DNA from: Candidatus Sulfidibacterium hydrothermale
Lineage (GTDB): Bacteria; Bacteroidota; Bacteroidia; Bacteroidales; F082
Direction: 5' to 3'
Length of the DNA: 64,000 bases
NCBI RefSeq assembly: GCF_020149915.1
Contig: NZ_CP083760.1
Location: 2,790,001-2,854,000, forward strand
Both the position numbers and the translations under genes were made by a program. Shown here piece after piece: positions 16,012 through 24,931 of the stretch (its first letter is position 1; each line of letters starts with the position of its first letter). Below the pieces are notes generated by a model that was given only the letters and a program-made list of their open reading frames with translations, did no database searches and was not told where the DNA came from.

Positions 16012-17223
16012 ATGAAAGTTAAATCACTTATCTTTTTGATGGTAGCAGCTCTGTTATTCGGAACAGAAGCTTTTGCACAAACAGATACCACAGCGAAAAA
16101 AGAGCTGAAAGGGTACCATTTTACTGATGACATTGTGGTTCCACACACTTCTGTCAAAAACCAGTATCGTTCGGGAACCTGTTGGAGCTATTCCGGTATT
16201 GGCTTTGTAGAAGCCGAACTTTTACGGACTACCGGTAAAAAATACAATCTTTCCGAAATGTTTTGTGTTAACCACATGTATTCTGATAAAGCCATCAAGT
16301 ACGTACGTTTGCATGGTAAACTGCAATTTGGTTCCGGTGCCGAAACCGAAGATGTTTTGCGTGTAATCAAAAAATACGGCATGGTTCCCGATTCCGTTTA
16401 CAGCGGTTTGCAATATGGCACCAAACTACCTGTAGAAGGCGAGCTGGATAAAGTATTGCAAAACTTTGTAGATGCTATCGTTGCCAATCCCAACAAAAAG
16501 CTTACCCCGGTATGGCACAAAGCTTTTGATGCCATTCTGGCTTCCTATATGGGACCTTTGCCCAAAACTTTCAAATGGCACGGAAAAGAATATACTCCAC
16601 AGAGTTTCAGGGATATGACTGGATTCAATCCGGATGATATTGTTCCTATTACTTCTTACAAAGACCATCCTTACTATAAACCTTTTCCGTTGGCCATTCC
16701 AGACAACTGGTTGTGGGCTTCATCGATGAATGTTCCTTTAAAAGACATGATGGCCATCATCAATTACGCATTAAAACACGGATATACCGTAGCCTGGGGA
16801 GCTGATGTAAGCGACCGCGGATTCAACTGGCGCAAAGGTGTAGCCATTATCCCGAACAAACATCCCAAACTCACCGGCAGCGACCAGGCCAAATGGGAAG
16901 CACTAAGTCAACATGAAAAAAACAAAGAACTTTATAACTTTGACTCCATTGTTCAGGAAGTACACGTTACCCCTGAAATGCGTCAACAGCATTACAATAA
17001 TTACCTCGTAACCGATGATCACGGTATGTTGATTGTCGGAATTGCCCACGACCAAAAAGGAGACATTTTTTACAAAGTGAAAAATTCATGGGGAACCGAC
17101 CAAAAATATCATGGCTATTTTTATGCTTCCAAAGCTTATGTAGAATTACAAACCATCAGCATTGCCGTTAATAAAAATGCCATTCCGAAAGAAATCAGAA
17201 AAAAAATGGGACTGAAAAAATAA
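16012..17223 (+). CDS. Secreted C1-family cysteine peptidase (aminopeptidase C / bleomycin hydrolase-like)
   Basis: The 403-residue protein has a signal peptide (MKVKSLIFLMVAALLFGTEAFA), so it is exported, unlike classical cytosolic PepC. The papain-fold triad is visible: Cys in YRSGTCWSYSG (near 57), His in DDHGMLIVGIA (near 342) and Asn in KVKNSWGTDQ (near 363). The middle region and the end (MGLKK) match bleomycin hydrolase/PepC relatives found in Bacteroidetes. It probably trims peptides in the periplasm. It is a single-gene unit flanked by terminators on both sides. Confidence 0.88.
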   Translation: MKVKSLIFLMVAALLFGTEAFAQTDTTAKKELKGYHFTDDIVVPHTSVKNQYRSGTCWSYSGIGFVEAELLRTTGKKYNLSEMFCVNHMYSDKAIKYVRLHGKLQFGSGAETEDVLRVIKKYGMVPDSVYSGLQYGTKLPVEGELDKVLQNFVDAIVANPNKKLTPVWHKAFDAILASYMGPLPKTFKWHGKEYTPQSFRDMTGFNPDDIVPITSYKDHPYYKPFPLAIPDNWLWASSMNVPLKDMMAIINYALKHGYTVAWGADVSDRGFNWRKGVAIIPNKHPKLTGSDQAKWEALSQHEKNKELYNFDSIVQEVHVTPEMRQQHYNNYLVTDDHGMLIVGIAHDQKGDIFYKVKNSWGTDQKYHGYFYASKAYVELQTISIAVNKNAIPKEIRKKMGLKK

Positions 17224-17241
17224 AGTTCCTGATTCAGGATT

Positions 17242-17276
17242 AAAAAAGCCGGATATAAATTAATCCGGCTTTTTTT
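17242..17276. terminator. Bidirectional terminator between the C1 peptidase and the antiporter
   Basis: AAAAAGCCGGAT pairs with ATCCGGCTTTTT around an 8-base loop, flanked by A and T runs. Confidence 0.9.
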
Positions 17277-17290
17277 ATTCCCCAAAACAA

Positions 17291-19183
17291 TTACCGTTGT
17301 ACCTGCCGACGAACCGCCTCCAATGCTGTCGGCGTTCCGAAAATATGTAACCGGTCGCCGGTTTGCAGATAAGTTTCGCCATGTGGAATAAACGATGAAT
17401 AATCGCGGGTAATCATCATCAAAATAGCCCCGCTGTGAAACGGGATTTCTTTCACCTTTTTGGCATTTAAATCGCTCCGCGTAACAATAATTTCTTCCAC
17501 ACTGTAATTTTCAAAAGTTTCCACCAGATCATGATAAGTCGTCGGCCGGAGAATAAGATTTTCAATGGCTGTAGCCAGCACACGATGCAGATCAACCGTA
17601 TCGATTCCCAACCGGTTTAATTTTTCCACGCAGGGCATTTTACAAGCCCGCATAATAATACGCTCGTGCTGTAGCTCGTTACGCAAAAAACGGACAATTT
17701 CGAAATTCTGCTGGTCATTACCGGTTTCCACCACTACATAGTTTTCCGGGGCCAGTTTCAGTTTTTTGTATGTTTCCGGCATCGCCCCATCGGCCTGAAT
17801 CACCCAAAGGCCCTTGCTTTTTATTTCATCAAAACGGTTTTTATTTTTTTCGACAAGAACAACTTTTTTACCATGAATATTCATCCGCCGGGCCAACAAA
17901 ACCCCCGTGCTGCTTCCGCCAACGATAATTACTTTTTCCCCTTCGGTAAGGCGAACAGGATTTAACGAATTAAAAATAACCGGTGACAACAGACAGGTAA
18001 TCACCGCCATCAAAATAAATCCCGCATTAATACCGGGTGTAATTACTCCTAACTGCAGTCCTACTGCCGATGCGGCAATGATCAGGCTCAACCGCGATGA
18101 CATCAGAAAGCCGGCCGACAACGCCTTTTGAAATCCAAACACCTTTGCCCATAACAACGACGGAACAATCTTGATAAAAAACAAGGTAAAAAGTAACAGG
18201 ATCAAAAATCCGTAAACCGAATGATCAAATTCTTTCAGGGAAGAAGGATCGAACTGCATCCCCACCATGATAAAAAATATGGGAATAAAGAAGCCGTATC
18301 CCATCCCATCGAGTTTTATCATCAAAACCGAACGCTCTTTGTGTAACAACGTGGAAAGGATCAGACCACTCAGAAAAGCACCGAGCAGAACCACTTCCTC
18401 GCTGATATATTGCGACATCACCACAAAAATCAAAATCATCAGAATGGTTCCGCGTACCCGGATTTGTGAGGCGGCATGCGAAAGTTGAAAAGCCAGTTTT
18501 TTCAATGGAGTCAGGCGTTTCAGGTGGTTTCCCAAACGGTAAAACACAAAAAAGACAAAAAACAATACCAGAATATACAGCAGCTCCCACCGGAAACCAT
18601 TTTTGATAATAAATGCCGTAAAAGTAAAAAGGAGAATACTCAAAATATCGGCCAGGGCCGCTGCAATGATAATCATCTGGCCAAACCGCGAAGACAGTTC
18701 GCCGCGACTTTTCAACACCGGCAATACAATGCCCACAGAAGTGGTTCCCATGATCAGGGCAAAATACCAGGTATGCGGAATTTCTACCAGCTGTGCCAGT
18801 ACCAACGTAGCCAGATATCCTAAAATAATAGCCAAGATAAAATGAAGCACGCCGGATAACAACGGATTAGAAGTAAAAAGCGAAAGCCGAAACCGCCGTC
18901 GTGGAAAAGAAGCACGTATCTGATCCACGTCAATCTCAAGTCCACCGAGAAACATCAGAAACACAAATCCTGACAGCGCCAGAAATTCCAGAATATGAAA
19001 ACTCTCGGTAAAATGATCCACCAAAATATAATGTCCGAGAAAATAGCCCAATATAATCTCCACAATCACGGCCGGAATCTTATTCAACCGCAATAACGAA
19101 AGCAAAATAGGAACCAGCCAGGCTACACCGGCTACCAGCAATAGCGGATAATAATCAAAATGAAAAGAGAGACTAAGTAGCAT
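17291..19183 (-). CDS. CPA2-type monovalent cation:proton antiporter with RCK domains
   Basis: A 630-residue protein. Residues 1-400 form about 12 membrane helices of the Na+/H+ exchanger fold (IVEIILGYFLGHYIL, FLMFLGGLEID, GTTSVGIVLPVL). A TrkA-N nucleotide-binding domain follows near 415-535 (VIIVGGSSTGVLLARRM) and a TrkA-C domain at the end (EEIIVTRSDLNAKKVKEIPF to DRLHIFGTPTALEAV). This is the layout of KefB/KefC and related K+ or Na+ antiporters; the transported ion cannot be told from sequence. It lies 60 bases downstream of a glycosyltransferase gene on the same strand. Confidence 0.9.
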   Translation of the reverse strand: MLLSLSFHFDYYPLLLVAGVAWLVPILLSLLRLNKIPAVIVEIILGYFLGHYILVDHFTESFHILEFLALSGFVFLMFLGGLEIDVDQIRASFPRRRFRLSLFTSNPLLSGVLHFILAIILGYLATLVLAQLVEIPHTWYFALIMGTTSVGIVLPVLKSRGELSSRFGQMIIIAAALADILSILLFTFTAFIIKNGFRWELLYILVLFFVFFVFYRLGNHLKRLTPLKKLAFQLSHAASQIRVRGTILMILIFVVMSQYISEEVVLLGAFLSGLILSTLLHKERSVLMIKLDGMGYGFFIPIFFIMVGMQFDPSSLKEFDHSVYGFLILLLFTLFFIKIVPSLLWAKVFGFQKALSAGFLMSSRLSLIIAASAVGLQLGVITPGINAGFILMAVITCLLSPVIFNSLNPVRLTEGEKVIIVGGSSTGVLLARRMNIHGKKVVLVEKNKNRFDEIKSKGLWVIQADGAMPETYKKLKLAPENYVVVETGNDQQNFEIVRFLRNELQHERIIMRACKMPCVEKLNRLGIDTVDLHRVLATAIENLILRPTTYHDLVETFENYSVEEIIVTRSDLNAKKVKEIPFHSGAILMMITRDYSSFIPHGETYLQTGDRLHIFGTPTALEAVRRQVQR

Positions 19184-19243
19184 GAATAGATTTTGTGAAA
19201 TTTTCCTTCTGTTGTGGGTAAAGATACAAAAAGAAAGATTACC

Positions 19244-20455
19244 CTACCGGTCTTTAGCCCGTTCGCTGCCTTCCAAAGCAAACATCTTATCACGAAGAGA
19301 AGCCAACACGCCAAATGTTGCTTTCTCAAAACCTTTTGTCTCCAGTTCGGTTAATCTGTTTTCCGGGATTTCTTCCGGAAAATATTTTCTCAGAAAACCG
19401 GTCAACGGTTTTACATCATTTCCCGATCCCTGATAATGCTGTTTCAAGAACTGCAAAATTCGCAAACCATCCACTTTGTTTTGGCAGGCCTTCACAAAAT
19501 TTTTCCGGCTTTTAAAATTTTTACGCAAAGGACTCCAAAGCGCTTCTGTTTTAAAAAGCTGTTTTAAAAAAGTATCCATGGGCGTAGCAAGGTCTTTTTC
19601 AAACAGCGCCGGAAACAAAGCATACGTTTGTTCTACCTGATCAAACAATTCTGACGGATAAAACGGATAAGAATCCCAGTGTCCTGACCGTCCTTTTATC
19701 AAAGCCGGACCGGTACCAAAATTTACCCGATCGGAAAAACGGGCAGAAGGATAAGCCGTAGTGGGAGCCCAATAACCAAGAGGACCGTTTTTCACCAGTT
19801 TTTGTAAGAAATAAAAATCTTCCCCGCTTTGCACGGGGGTCAATCCGGACACTTTCCGGTAGGCCCAAACCGGAAAAGCCATAGCAGACCCCAGTGCCGT
19901 AAAACGATACGGATTTTTAATCCGAATCATATTCAGCGCATAATAACGCATGTACAACTCGTAACGCAGCAAAAGCCGGTCGTGCCATTCGTCTCCGGTT
20001 AACCGGTGATAATAAGGAAGGCTCAGCCCTACGTCACACGGATGATCCTGAAAATAACGGATAATTGCGGACAGATACTCCGGCGGATATTCCGTATCGG
20101 CATCCATGCTTACAATAATGTCCGTATCCTTTGCTTTTGCAGCAATTTGGTCCATGGCCATTTTACGGGCAAAGCCCACGCCGCCTTTTCGCGGAGGCCA
20201 ACCTTTTCCGGGTGATGTCCGGTCGATCACTTCTACCGGGAAAGGAAACTTTTGTTGTAATAAACGAAGGCTCTTTCGGTTGTCTTCGCAAAGTTTTTTC
20301 CGTTCCGGATCATTCCAATCGTTGTCATACTGATTTACACAAACCGTAAGTGAAAAATCCTGAAATGTTTGATTCTGAATAGAAGAAAGAAACCGCGGGA
20401 GGGAATATGACTCATTCAGCACGGGCAAAGCAATATAAATCCGCGATTGTACCAT
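19244..20455 (-). CDS. Family 2 glycosyltransferase
   Basis: Starting at the ATG at 20455 gives 403 residues; a TTG three codons upstream is also open. The N-terminus is a GT-A fold (SRIYIALPVLNESYSLPRFL) with the sugar-nucleotide DxD-type motif in DIIVSMDADTEYPPEYL near residue 115, and a later GEDFYFLQKLVKNGP acceptor-side motif. No membrane helix is obvious. The sugar and acceptor are unknown. No polysaccharide cluster surrounds it, and it may be cotranscribed with the downstream antiporter. Confidence 0.82.
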   Translation of the reverse strand: MVQSRIYIALPVLNESYSLPRFLSSIQNQTFQDFSLTVCVNQYDNDWNDPERKKLCEDNRKSLRLLQQKFPFPVEVIDRTSPGKGWPPRKGGVGFARKMAMDQIAAKAKDTDIIVSMDADTEYPPEYLSAIIRYFQDHPCDVGLSLPYYHRLTGDEWHDRLLLRYELYMRYYALNMIRIKNPYRFTALGSAMAFPVWAYRKVSGLTPVQSGEDFYFLQKLVKNGPLGYWAPTTAYPSARFSDRVNFGTGPALIKGRSGHWDSYPFYPSELFDQVEQTYALFPALFEKDLATPMDTFLKQLFKTEALWSPLRKNFKSRKNFVKACQNKVDGLRILQFLKQHYQGSGNDVKPLTGFLRKYFPEEIPENRLTELETKGFEKATFGVLASLRDKMFALEGSERAKDR

Positions 20456-20536
20456 GAAAATCAAATAAAATTTCTGAAAACGGTCAGGGAAAAATCAAAA
20501 AAACAGAAGCATCCCCTCACAAGAAGAGCATACAGA

Positions 20537-20740
20537 TCATCCGGGGTGTTCCACCCATTTTCCGTTTTTCGATTCTCCCAATATTACCACTTCTTTGGTT
20601 TTGGAATAATCTTTAATGGCTTTAAGCATCTCTTCGCGGGTATTCCTGACAATTTTAATTCCGTTTTTAGCTCCTTTGTTGCGTACTTCAATATAGAATC
20701 CGTCTCTCAGCTTTTTTGGTCTTGTTGGCGGTCTTCCCAT
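20537..20740 (-). CDS. Small conserved basic protein of unknown function
   Basis: A 67-residue protein beginning MGRPPTRPKKLRDGFYIEVR. It is rich in Lys and Arg and has a regular alternation that suggests a small alpha/beta fold (GIKIVRNTREEMLKAIKDY, then EVVILGESKNGKWV). From memory, similar short proteins occur widely in Bacteroidetes; this could not be checked. A perfect TAnnTTTG element 66 bases upstream supports real expression. Function unknown. Confidence 0.7.
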   Translation of the reverse strand: MGRPPTRPKKLRDGFYIEVRNKGAKNGIKIVRNTREEMLKAIKDYSKTKEVVILGESKNGKWVEHPG

Positions 20741-20806
20741 TTATTTTAAATTTTCAAAAGTTATTAAAAGAACAGCCGTTCAATAACAGCAAATTTTGTT
20801 TCTGAA

Positions 20807-20814
20807 CAAATATA
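20807..20814 (-). promoter_or_regulatory. -7 promoter element of the small basic protein gene
   Basis: TATATTTG on the minus strand, a perfect TAnnTTTG match. Confidence 0.6.
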
Positions 20815-20968
20815 CATCTTTTTGTTGAATCTTTTTGAAAAAGAGCGGATTTGTTTCTTAAAAAATTGTAAAAGCCGGCTTTCCGGAATCATTAAAAAAG
20901 TGATTTATCAGGCCCCAAAAGACACCGGAACATAAAACATATAACCGCCCTGGTTTTGCAGCCTGCCC

Positions 20969-21040
20969 AAAACAACAAAAGCCTGCGAACCACAGGCTTT
21001 TGTAACTAAATATTGATCTCTTTTTTAGGTTGTGATCCAG
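20969..21040. repeat. 72-bp direct repeat, left copy (att-like)
   Basis: Identical by eye to 21906-21977. It contains a transcription-terminator hairpin (ACAAAAGCCTG with CAGGCTTTTGT, 20975-21003) and ends with the reverse of the last bases of tRNA-Arg (GTGATCCAG). No tRNA body is present at this copy, so this is a detached tRNA 3' end plus its terminator. Confidence 0.9.
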
Positions 21041-21125
21041 ACAGCCACCTAAACAGATTAAGAATATCTTTGTAAGGAAAAAATTAATTCTTAATTTTGT
21101 TGAGAACCCTTTAAACAGTTAAAAA

Positions 21126-21752
21126 ATGACAAAGCAAATACTAATGTTTTTTCTGCTGATATTTTCTGGCAGGTTATTAGCCCAAGATACGTTAGTAGAC
21201 ATGAGCGGCCACAAAATTCCGGTTTTCATTGTAAAAATGACCGACACACAGATTACTTACACTGTTCCAGGCGATTCTTCCCATACCGAAACCACCTGCG
21301 CATTGAAATACCTGAAAGCAGTCATTCGCGATCAGTCAGCTGAAAGAGCAGCTCCTTTCCGCAAAGCGAATACCATTATCATAGAAACCCGTCAAACCGA
21401 CAGTACCAATTTTCATGATTTTCAGCGGCAATTGCTTAAGAAGGATTATTTTGTAGCAAAGGCAAACCCGCAATTACTTACCCTGGTTACTGCCGAACAT
21501 GCGTTGAAAAAACATCCCGGATGGTCATATACTTATTTTTTTCGTATTATTTTTCAGGACGGTAAGATCATTATTAAACCGTATATGAAAGGAAATATTT
21601 CACTGATTTTAGGTAGCGTAAAAACCGAGAATCAAGCTTTCCGGTGGCATTATGCCAGTGTCCATAGCAACATCCAGTATATGATATGGAAAGACATTAT
21701 GGATTTAGTAAGCGATTACCCGCATACGGGCGTGATGTATGCACAGCGGTAA
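21126..21752 (+). CDS. Secreted protein of unknown function carried between tRNA-end repeats
   Basis: A 208-residue protein with a signal peptide (MTKQILMFFLLIFSGRLLAQ). The mature part begins DTLVDMSGHKIPVFIVKMTD, a beta-rich opening like that of small Bacteroidetes periplasmic proteins that start with a short SH3-like or DUF-type segment. The rest (FHDFQRQLLKKDYFVAKANP, HPGWSYTYFFRIIFQDGKI) matches nothing I recognise. It is the only gene between two 72-bp direct repeats derived from the tRNA-Arg 3' end. No integrase accompanies it. Confidence 0.72.
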   Translation: MTKQILMFFLLIFSGRLLAQDTLVDMSGHKIPVFIVKMTDTQITYTVPGDSSHTETTCALKYLKAVIRDQSAERAAPFRKANTIIIETRQTDSTNFHDFQRQLLKKDYFVAKANPQLLTLVTAEHALKKHPGWSYTYFFRIIFQDGKIIIKPYMKGNISLILGSVKTENQAFRWHYASVHSNIQYMIWKDIMDLVSDYPHTGVMYAQR

Positions 21753-21905
21753 TCAGAATTTCACCAAATATTCTTACTGTAAATCAATACCGTATTCACT
21801 TTTCAACCATCACCAAATTTCATCGTATTAAACATACAATCAGTTCGCCTAGCACTTTGGTAAGATTGCATAGCGGCTAACAAAACAGTTCTTTTTATTT
21901 TCTTA

Positions 21906-21977
21906 AAAACAACAAAAGCCTGCGAACCACAGGCTTTTGTAACTAAATATTGATCTCTTTTTTAGGTTGTGATCCAG
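21906..21977. repeat. 72-bp direct repeat, right copy (overlaps tRNA-Arg 3' end)
   Basis: The right copy joins the acceptor-stem 3' strand of tRNA-Arg and carries its terminator hairpin at 21912-21940. With the left copy it bounds a unit of 937 bp (20969 to 21905). Confidence 0.9.
21912..21940 (-). terminator. Terminator of tRNA-Arg
   Basis: ACAAAAGCCTG pairs exactly with CAGGCTTTTGT around a 7-base loop. It is duplicated at 20975-21003. Confidence 0.8.
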
Positions 21978-22043
21978 GCGGGATTCGAACCCACGACCCG
22001 CAGCTTAGAAGGCTGCTGCTCTATCCAACTGAGCTACTGGACC
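21970..22043 (-). tRNA. tRNA-Arg (anticodon TCT)
   Basis: On the minus strand the cloverleaf is complete: acceptor GGTCCAG with CTGGATC, D-arm AGCTCAGTTGGATAGAGC, anticodon arm GCAGC-CTTCTAA-GCTGC (anticodon TCT) and T-arm with GGTTCGAATCC. CCA is not encoded. Its 3' end is duplicated 0.9 kb away as part of a 72-bp direct repeat. Confidence 0.97.
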
Positions 22044-22214
22044 ATCTGCATAAAGAAAGTCCGTTTATCATCCCCCACAATTTCCACAATCAAACGAATC
22101 TCTCATTTTTCAGGCTGCAAAAATAGAAAATATTTTTGCCCGCCCATCTAAAAAGTATTTTTTGTGAAAATTTTGGTTCGAATACGAACATTTATTCTCA
22201 TTTTTAAGAACACA

Positions 22215-22256
22215 AATAAGGCCAAAGAATAAAAGTCAGGATTCTATGGCCTTATT
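22215..22256 (-). terminator. Possible terminator after sppA
   Basis: AATAAGGCCA pairs with TGGCCTTATT around a long loop, just downstream of the sppA stop on the minus strand. The T-run is short, so it is weaker than the others. Confidence 0.45.
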
Positions 22257-22279
22257 ACTTCCGACAAAATCGGACAAGG

Positions 22280-24049
22280 TTATTCTATTTTCATTACAAA
22301 CGGAAGGCGGGCTTGTATTCCTTTCATCCGGCTCCACATTTTAATTTCTGACAGATAGGGCTCAAATGCCTGCAACTGTTCATCCACCAGGCGTGCCTGA
22401 GCCTTTCCGCTCAATTCATTCATTAACTCTTCAAAAAAGGCTTTGCGTTTGGGATATTCTGTAATCCGGTAATTTTTCAGTTTAGCTTTTTTAGCGGCAT
22501 ATGCAATAGCATCCTGCATTCCGCCCAAACTATCCACCAATCCCAGTTTCAATGCTTCGCTACCCGACCATACCCGGCCACGGGCAATACTGTCTACATA
22601 CTTTTTATTTAAATGACGGCTTTGTGCTACCAGCGAAACAAACTGATGATAAACCCGTGTAATTCCGTCGTTGAGCCGCTGTTTCTGTAATGGATTTAAC
22701 GGAGCCATCACGTCCACAAAATCGGCATTTTTATTGGTCATCACCTTATCGAAAGTAATCCCCAGCTTTTTATTCATAAACTTTTGAAGATCAGGAATAA
22801 TGCCAAAAACCCCGATGGAACCGGTAATCGTTACCGGCTGCGCAAAAATAAAGTTCGCATCGGTAGAAATCCAGTAACCGCCACTGGCCGCCACATCTCC
22901 CATAGAAACAATAAAAGGTTTGGATTTTGCGGCCAACTCTACTTCGCGGCGAATCACATCCGAGGCCAGCACATCACCACCGGGCGAATTCACCCGCATA
23001 ACAATGGCTTTAACGTGTTTATTGGTACGGGCTTCGCGAATGGCTTTTGCCAGCGTTACCGAGCCAATACTGGTTTCGTCTTTACTTTCTCCCTGGTTAA
23101 TTTCTCCCAAAGCATAAATGACAGCTATACGATCACGCGAGATTTTTTCCGTTTTCTTTTTCAACTCTACCCGGTCATATTTGTCAAAAGCCATGTAATA
23201 CGGTTTGGTTCCCACCCGTTTTTTCAATGAGTCCATCACCATATCGCGATAAGCAATCCCATCCACAAAATGATATTTCAAAGCCTGTTGCGCATCAAAA
23301 AGGCTCAGGCTGTCTGCCAGCCGGTTCATCTCATCCACAGAAATTCCGCGGTTTTCGTGCAAAACCGTTAATATTTTCCCCCAAATATTGCCCAGCAAAT
23401 CCTGCATTTGCTGACGGTTGGCTTTACTCATTTTATCCAGCAACAACGGCTCTACTGCACTTTTATATTTGTTGTTCGGCCCACGAATCACCTGGGCTTT
23501 AATCTCCAGTTTATCCAGTAAGTTTTTCAAAAACATGATCTGGGCATGCAGCCCTTTAAAAAGTACCAATCCCTGCGGATTCAGGTAAATTTTATCCGAA
23601 AGGCTTGCCAGGTAATACGCTTTTTGATCGTAATTGTTGGCATAACTTACAATAAATTTCCCCGTTTTTTTAAAATCTTTCAGTTTATTGTAAATTTCTT
23701 CTGTAGTTGCCATTCCGGCCGGAATAGTTTCCATATCCAGAAAAATGCCATCCACATGCGGATCTTTGGCTGCTTTGTCAATATCTTTCAGGATATCATT
23801 CAAACCGAGTGTCCGGTGTGGTTTCAGGGTGGCAAAATCAAAATTTTCAAAAGGATTTTCTGGCGTTCTGTCCAGAATAGGTCCTTTCCAGGTAATGTGC
23901 AAAACCGTATGCGGCTTGGCTTTTACGGTTTCTTTCTGCGCCATGCTGGAGATGGAAGCCACCATACCGGCGAAAAGCAATAAAATTAAAATAAGGGTTA
24001 ACAGTGTGCCTGCAAAAGAGGCAAACATGAATTTGAAGAACTGTTTCAT
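22280..24049 (-). CDS. sppA: Signal peptide peptidase SppA (67K type)
   Basis: The 589-residue protein has one N-terminal membrane anchor (residues about 10-32) and two tandem S49 peptidase repeats, the long SppA form. The catalytic pair is visible: Lys in PNNKYKSAVEP (near 196) in the first repeat and Ser in GDVAASGGYWIS (near 389) in the second. SppA breaks down cleaved signal peptides in the membrane. Motifs VMRVNSPGGDVLASD and VTITGSIGVFGI also fit. It is divergently placed relative to a GH73 glucosaminidase gene. Confidence 0.95.
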   Translation of the reverse strand: MKQFFKFMFASFAGTLLTLILILLLFAGMVASISSMAQKETVKAKPHTVLHITWKGPILDRTPENPFENFDFATLKPHRTLGLNDILKDIDKAAKDPHVDGIFLDMETIPAGMATTEEIYNKLKDFKKTGKFIVSYANNYDQKAYYLASLSDKIYLNPQGLVLFKGLHAQIMFLKNLLDKLEIKAQVIRGPNNKYKSAVEPLLLDKMSKANRQQMQDLLGNIWGKILTVLHENRGISVDEMNRLADSLSLFDAQQALKYHFVDGIAYRDMVMDSLKKRVGTKPYYMAFDKYDRVELKKKTEKISRDRIAVIYALGEINQGESKDETSIGSVTLAKAIREARTNKHVKAIVMRVNSPGGDVLASDVIRREVELAAKSKPFIVSMGDVAASGGYWISTDANFIFAQPVTITGSIGVFGIIPDLQKFMNKKLGITFDKVMTNKNADFVDVMAPLNPLQKQRLNDGITRVYHQFVSLVAQSRHLNKKYVDSIARGRVWSGSEALKLGLVDSLGGMQDAIAYAAKKAKLKNYRITEYPKRKAFFEELMNELSGKAQARLVDEQLQAFEPYLSEIKMWSRMKGIQARLPFVMKIE

Positions 24050-24189
24050 AATGTTCGGATTATTTTACGATTTCGAAAGACAATATTAACAATAAAGTGT
24101 GTAAAATTTAACAAATCGGCCGGAAAACTTTCAAAAAAAGTTTTCACCTTTTTCAAGTAAAAAAATCCGGTTGGTCCGTAACGTTGCTT

Positions 24190-24918
24190 ATGAAACATTC
24201 TATACGCTATCTTCTTGTTTTATTGCTCTTTATCTTGAGCAAAGGAGGTGCTTTCCCGGAAGAAAGCGGCAAGCCGGTTCATCATGTATCATTAACTTCT
24301 CCCCAAACAACTACGCTTTTGATACCGGTAAAACAAAACCATTTTGTGGTTTTTTCACCTGCGGAATATGTTTTTTTCCGGGAAAAAAGAAAAAAAACAA
24401 GCCCGTTACCCAAAAACATCCGGATTCCGGTTTCGATTATGGGACATGGAAAGTTAAAAGCATCAGCCCTGGCAGCCTTTCTGCACCAAAACAACCCGGA
24501 TATTCCTTTGTGGGAAGCAAAAAAAATTGCCCGTATTTATATTGAAGAAGCCCGTGCCGAAGGAGTTAATTACGATGTTGCCTTTTCGCAGATGTGTCTC
24601 GAAACCGGTTTTCTGCGCTATGGAGGAACCGTTTTACCCGGTCAAAATAATTTTTGCGGACTCGGCGTGCTTAACCAGAAAACGCGCGGCGTAACTTTTC
24701 AGGATCTCCGGTTAGGAATCCGTGCCCACATCCAGCATCTGAAAGCCTACGCATCCAACAAAAAATTAAATCAGAAACTTGTTGATCCCCGGTTCCGGTT
24801 TGTGGCAAGAGGAAGTATTCAAAACATCAATCAACTTTCCGGACACTGGGCCTCCGACAAACATTACGGAAAAAAAATCCGGTATCTTCTCACCCGGCTT
24901 TATCGCGAAAGCGTGTAA
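24190..24918 (+). CDS. Exported glucosaminidase-domain protein (GH73-like)
   Basis: I use the ATG at 24190; a TTG two codons upstream is less likely. The 242-residue protein has a signal peptide (MKHSIRYLLVLLLFILSKGGA), a linker, and a C-terminal Glucosaminidase domain from about residue 85. Seen motifs: YIEEARAEGVNYDVAFSQMC, LETGFLRYGGTVLPGQNNFCG (with the catalytic Glu of the family) and SGHWASDKHYGKKI. Such enzymes cut the GlcNAc side of peptidoglycan glycan strands and are used in cell separation or wall remodelling. No LysM or SH3 wall-binding domain is present. Confidence 0.85.
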   Translation: MKHSIRYLLVLLLFILSKGGAFPEESGKPVHHVSLTSPQTTTLLIPVKQNHFVVFSPAEYVFFREKRKKTSPLPKNIRIPVSIMGHGKLKASALAAFLHQNNPDIPLWEAKKIARIYIEEARAEGVNYDVAFSQMCLETGFLRYGGTVLPGQNNFCGLGVLNQKTRGVTFQDLRLGIRAHIQHLKAYASNKKLNQKLVDPRFRFVARGSIQNINQLSGHWASDKHYGKKIRYLLTRLYRESV

Positions 24919-24931
24919 ACAAAAACAGATG

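Larger units (their letters stand above)
20741..21125. other. Intergenic region with left repeat copy
   Basis: About 385 bases. It holds the promoter of the small basic protein at 20807 and the left 72-bp repeat at 20969-21040. The remaining 85 bases before the 208-residue gene show no clear TAnnTTTG match. Confidence 0.5.

Noticed and set aside
21849-21892. Integron attC-like sequence near GCGGCTAAC
   Set aside because: The paired core sites needed for attC do not match and no integrase is present; the tRNA-end repeats explain the segment better.
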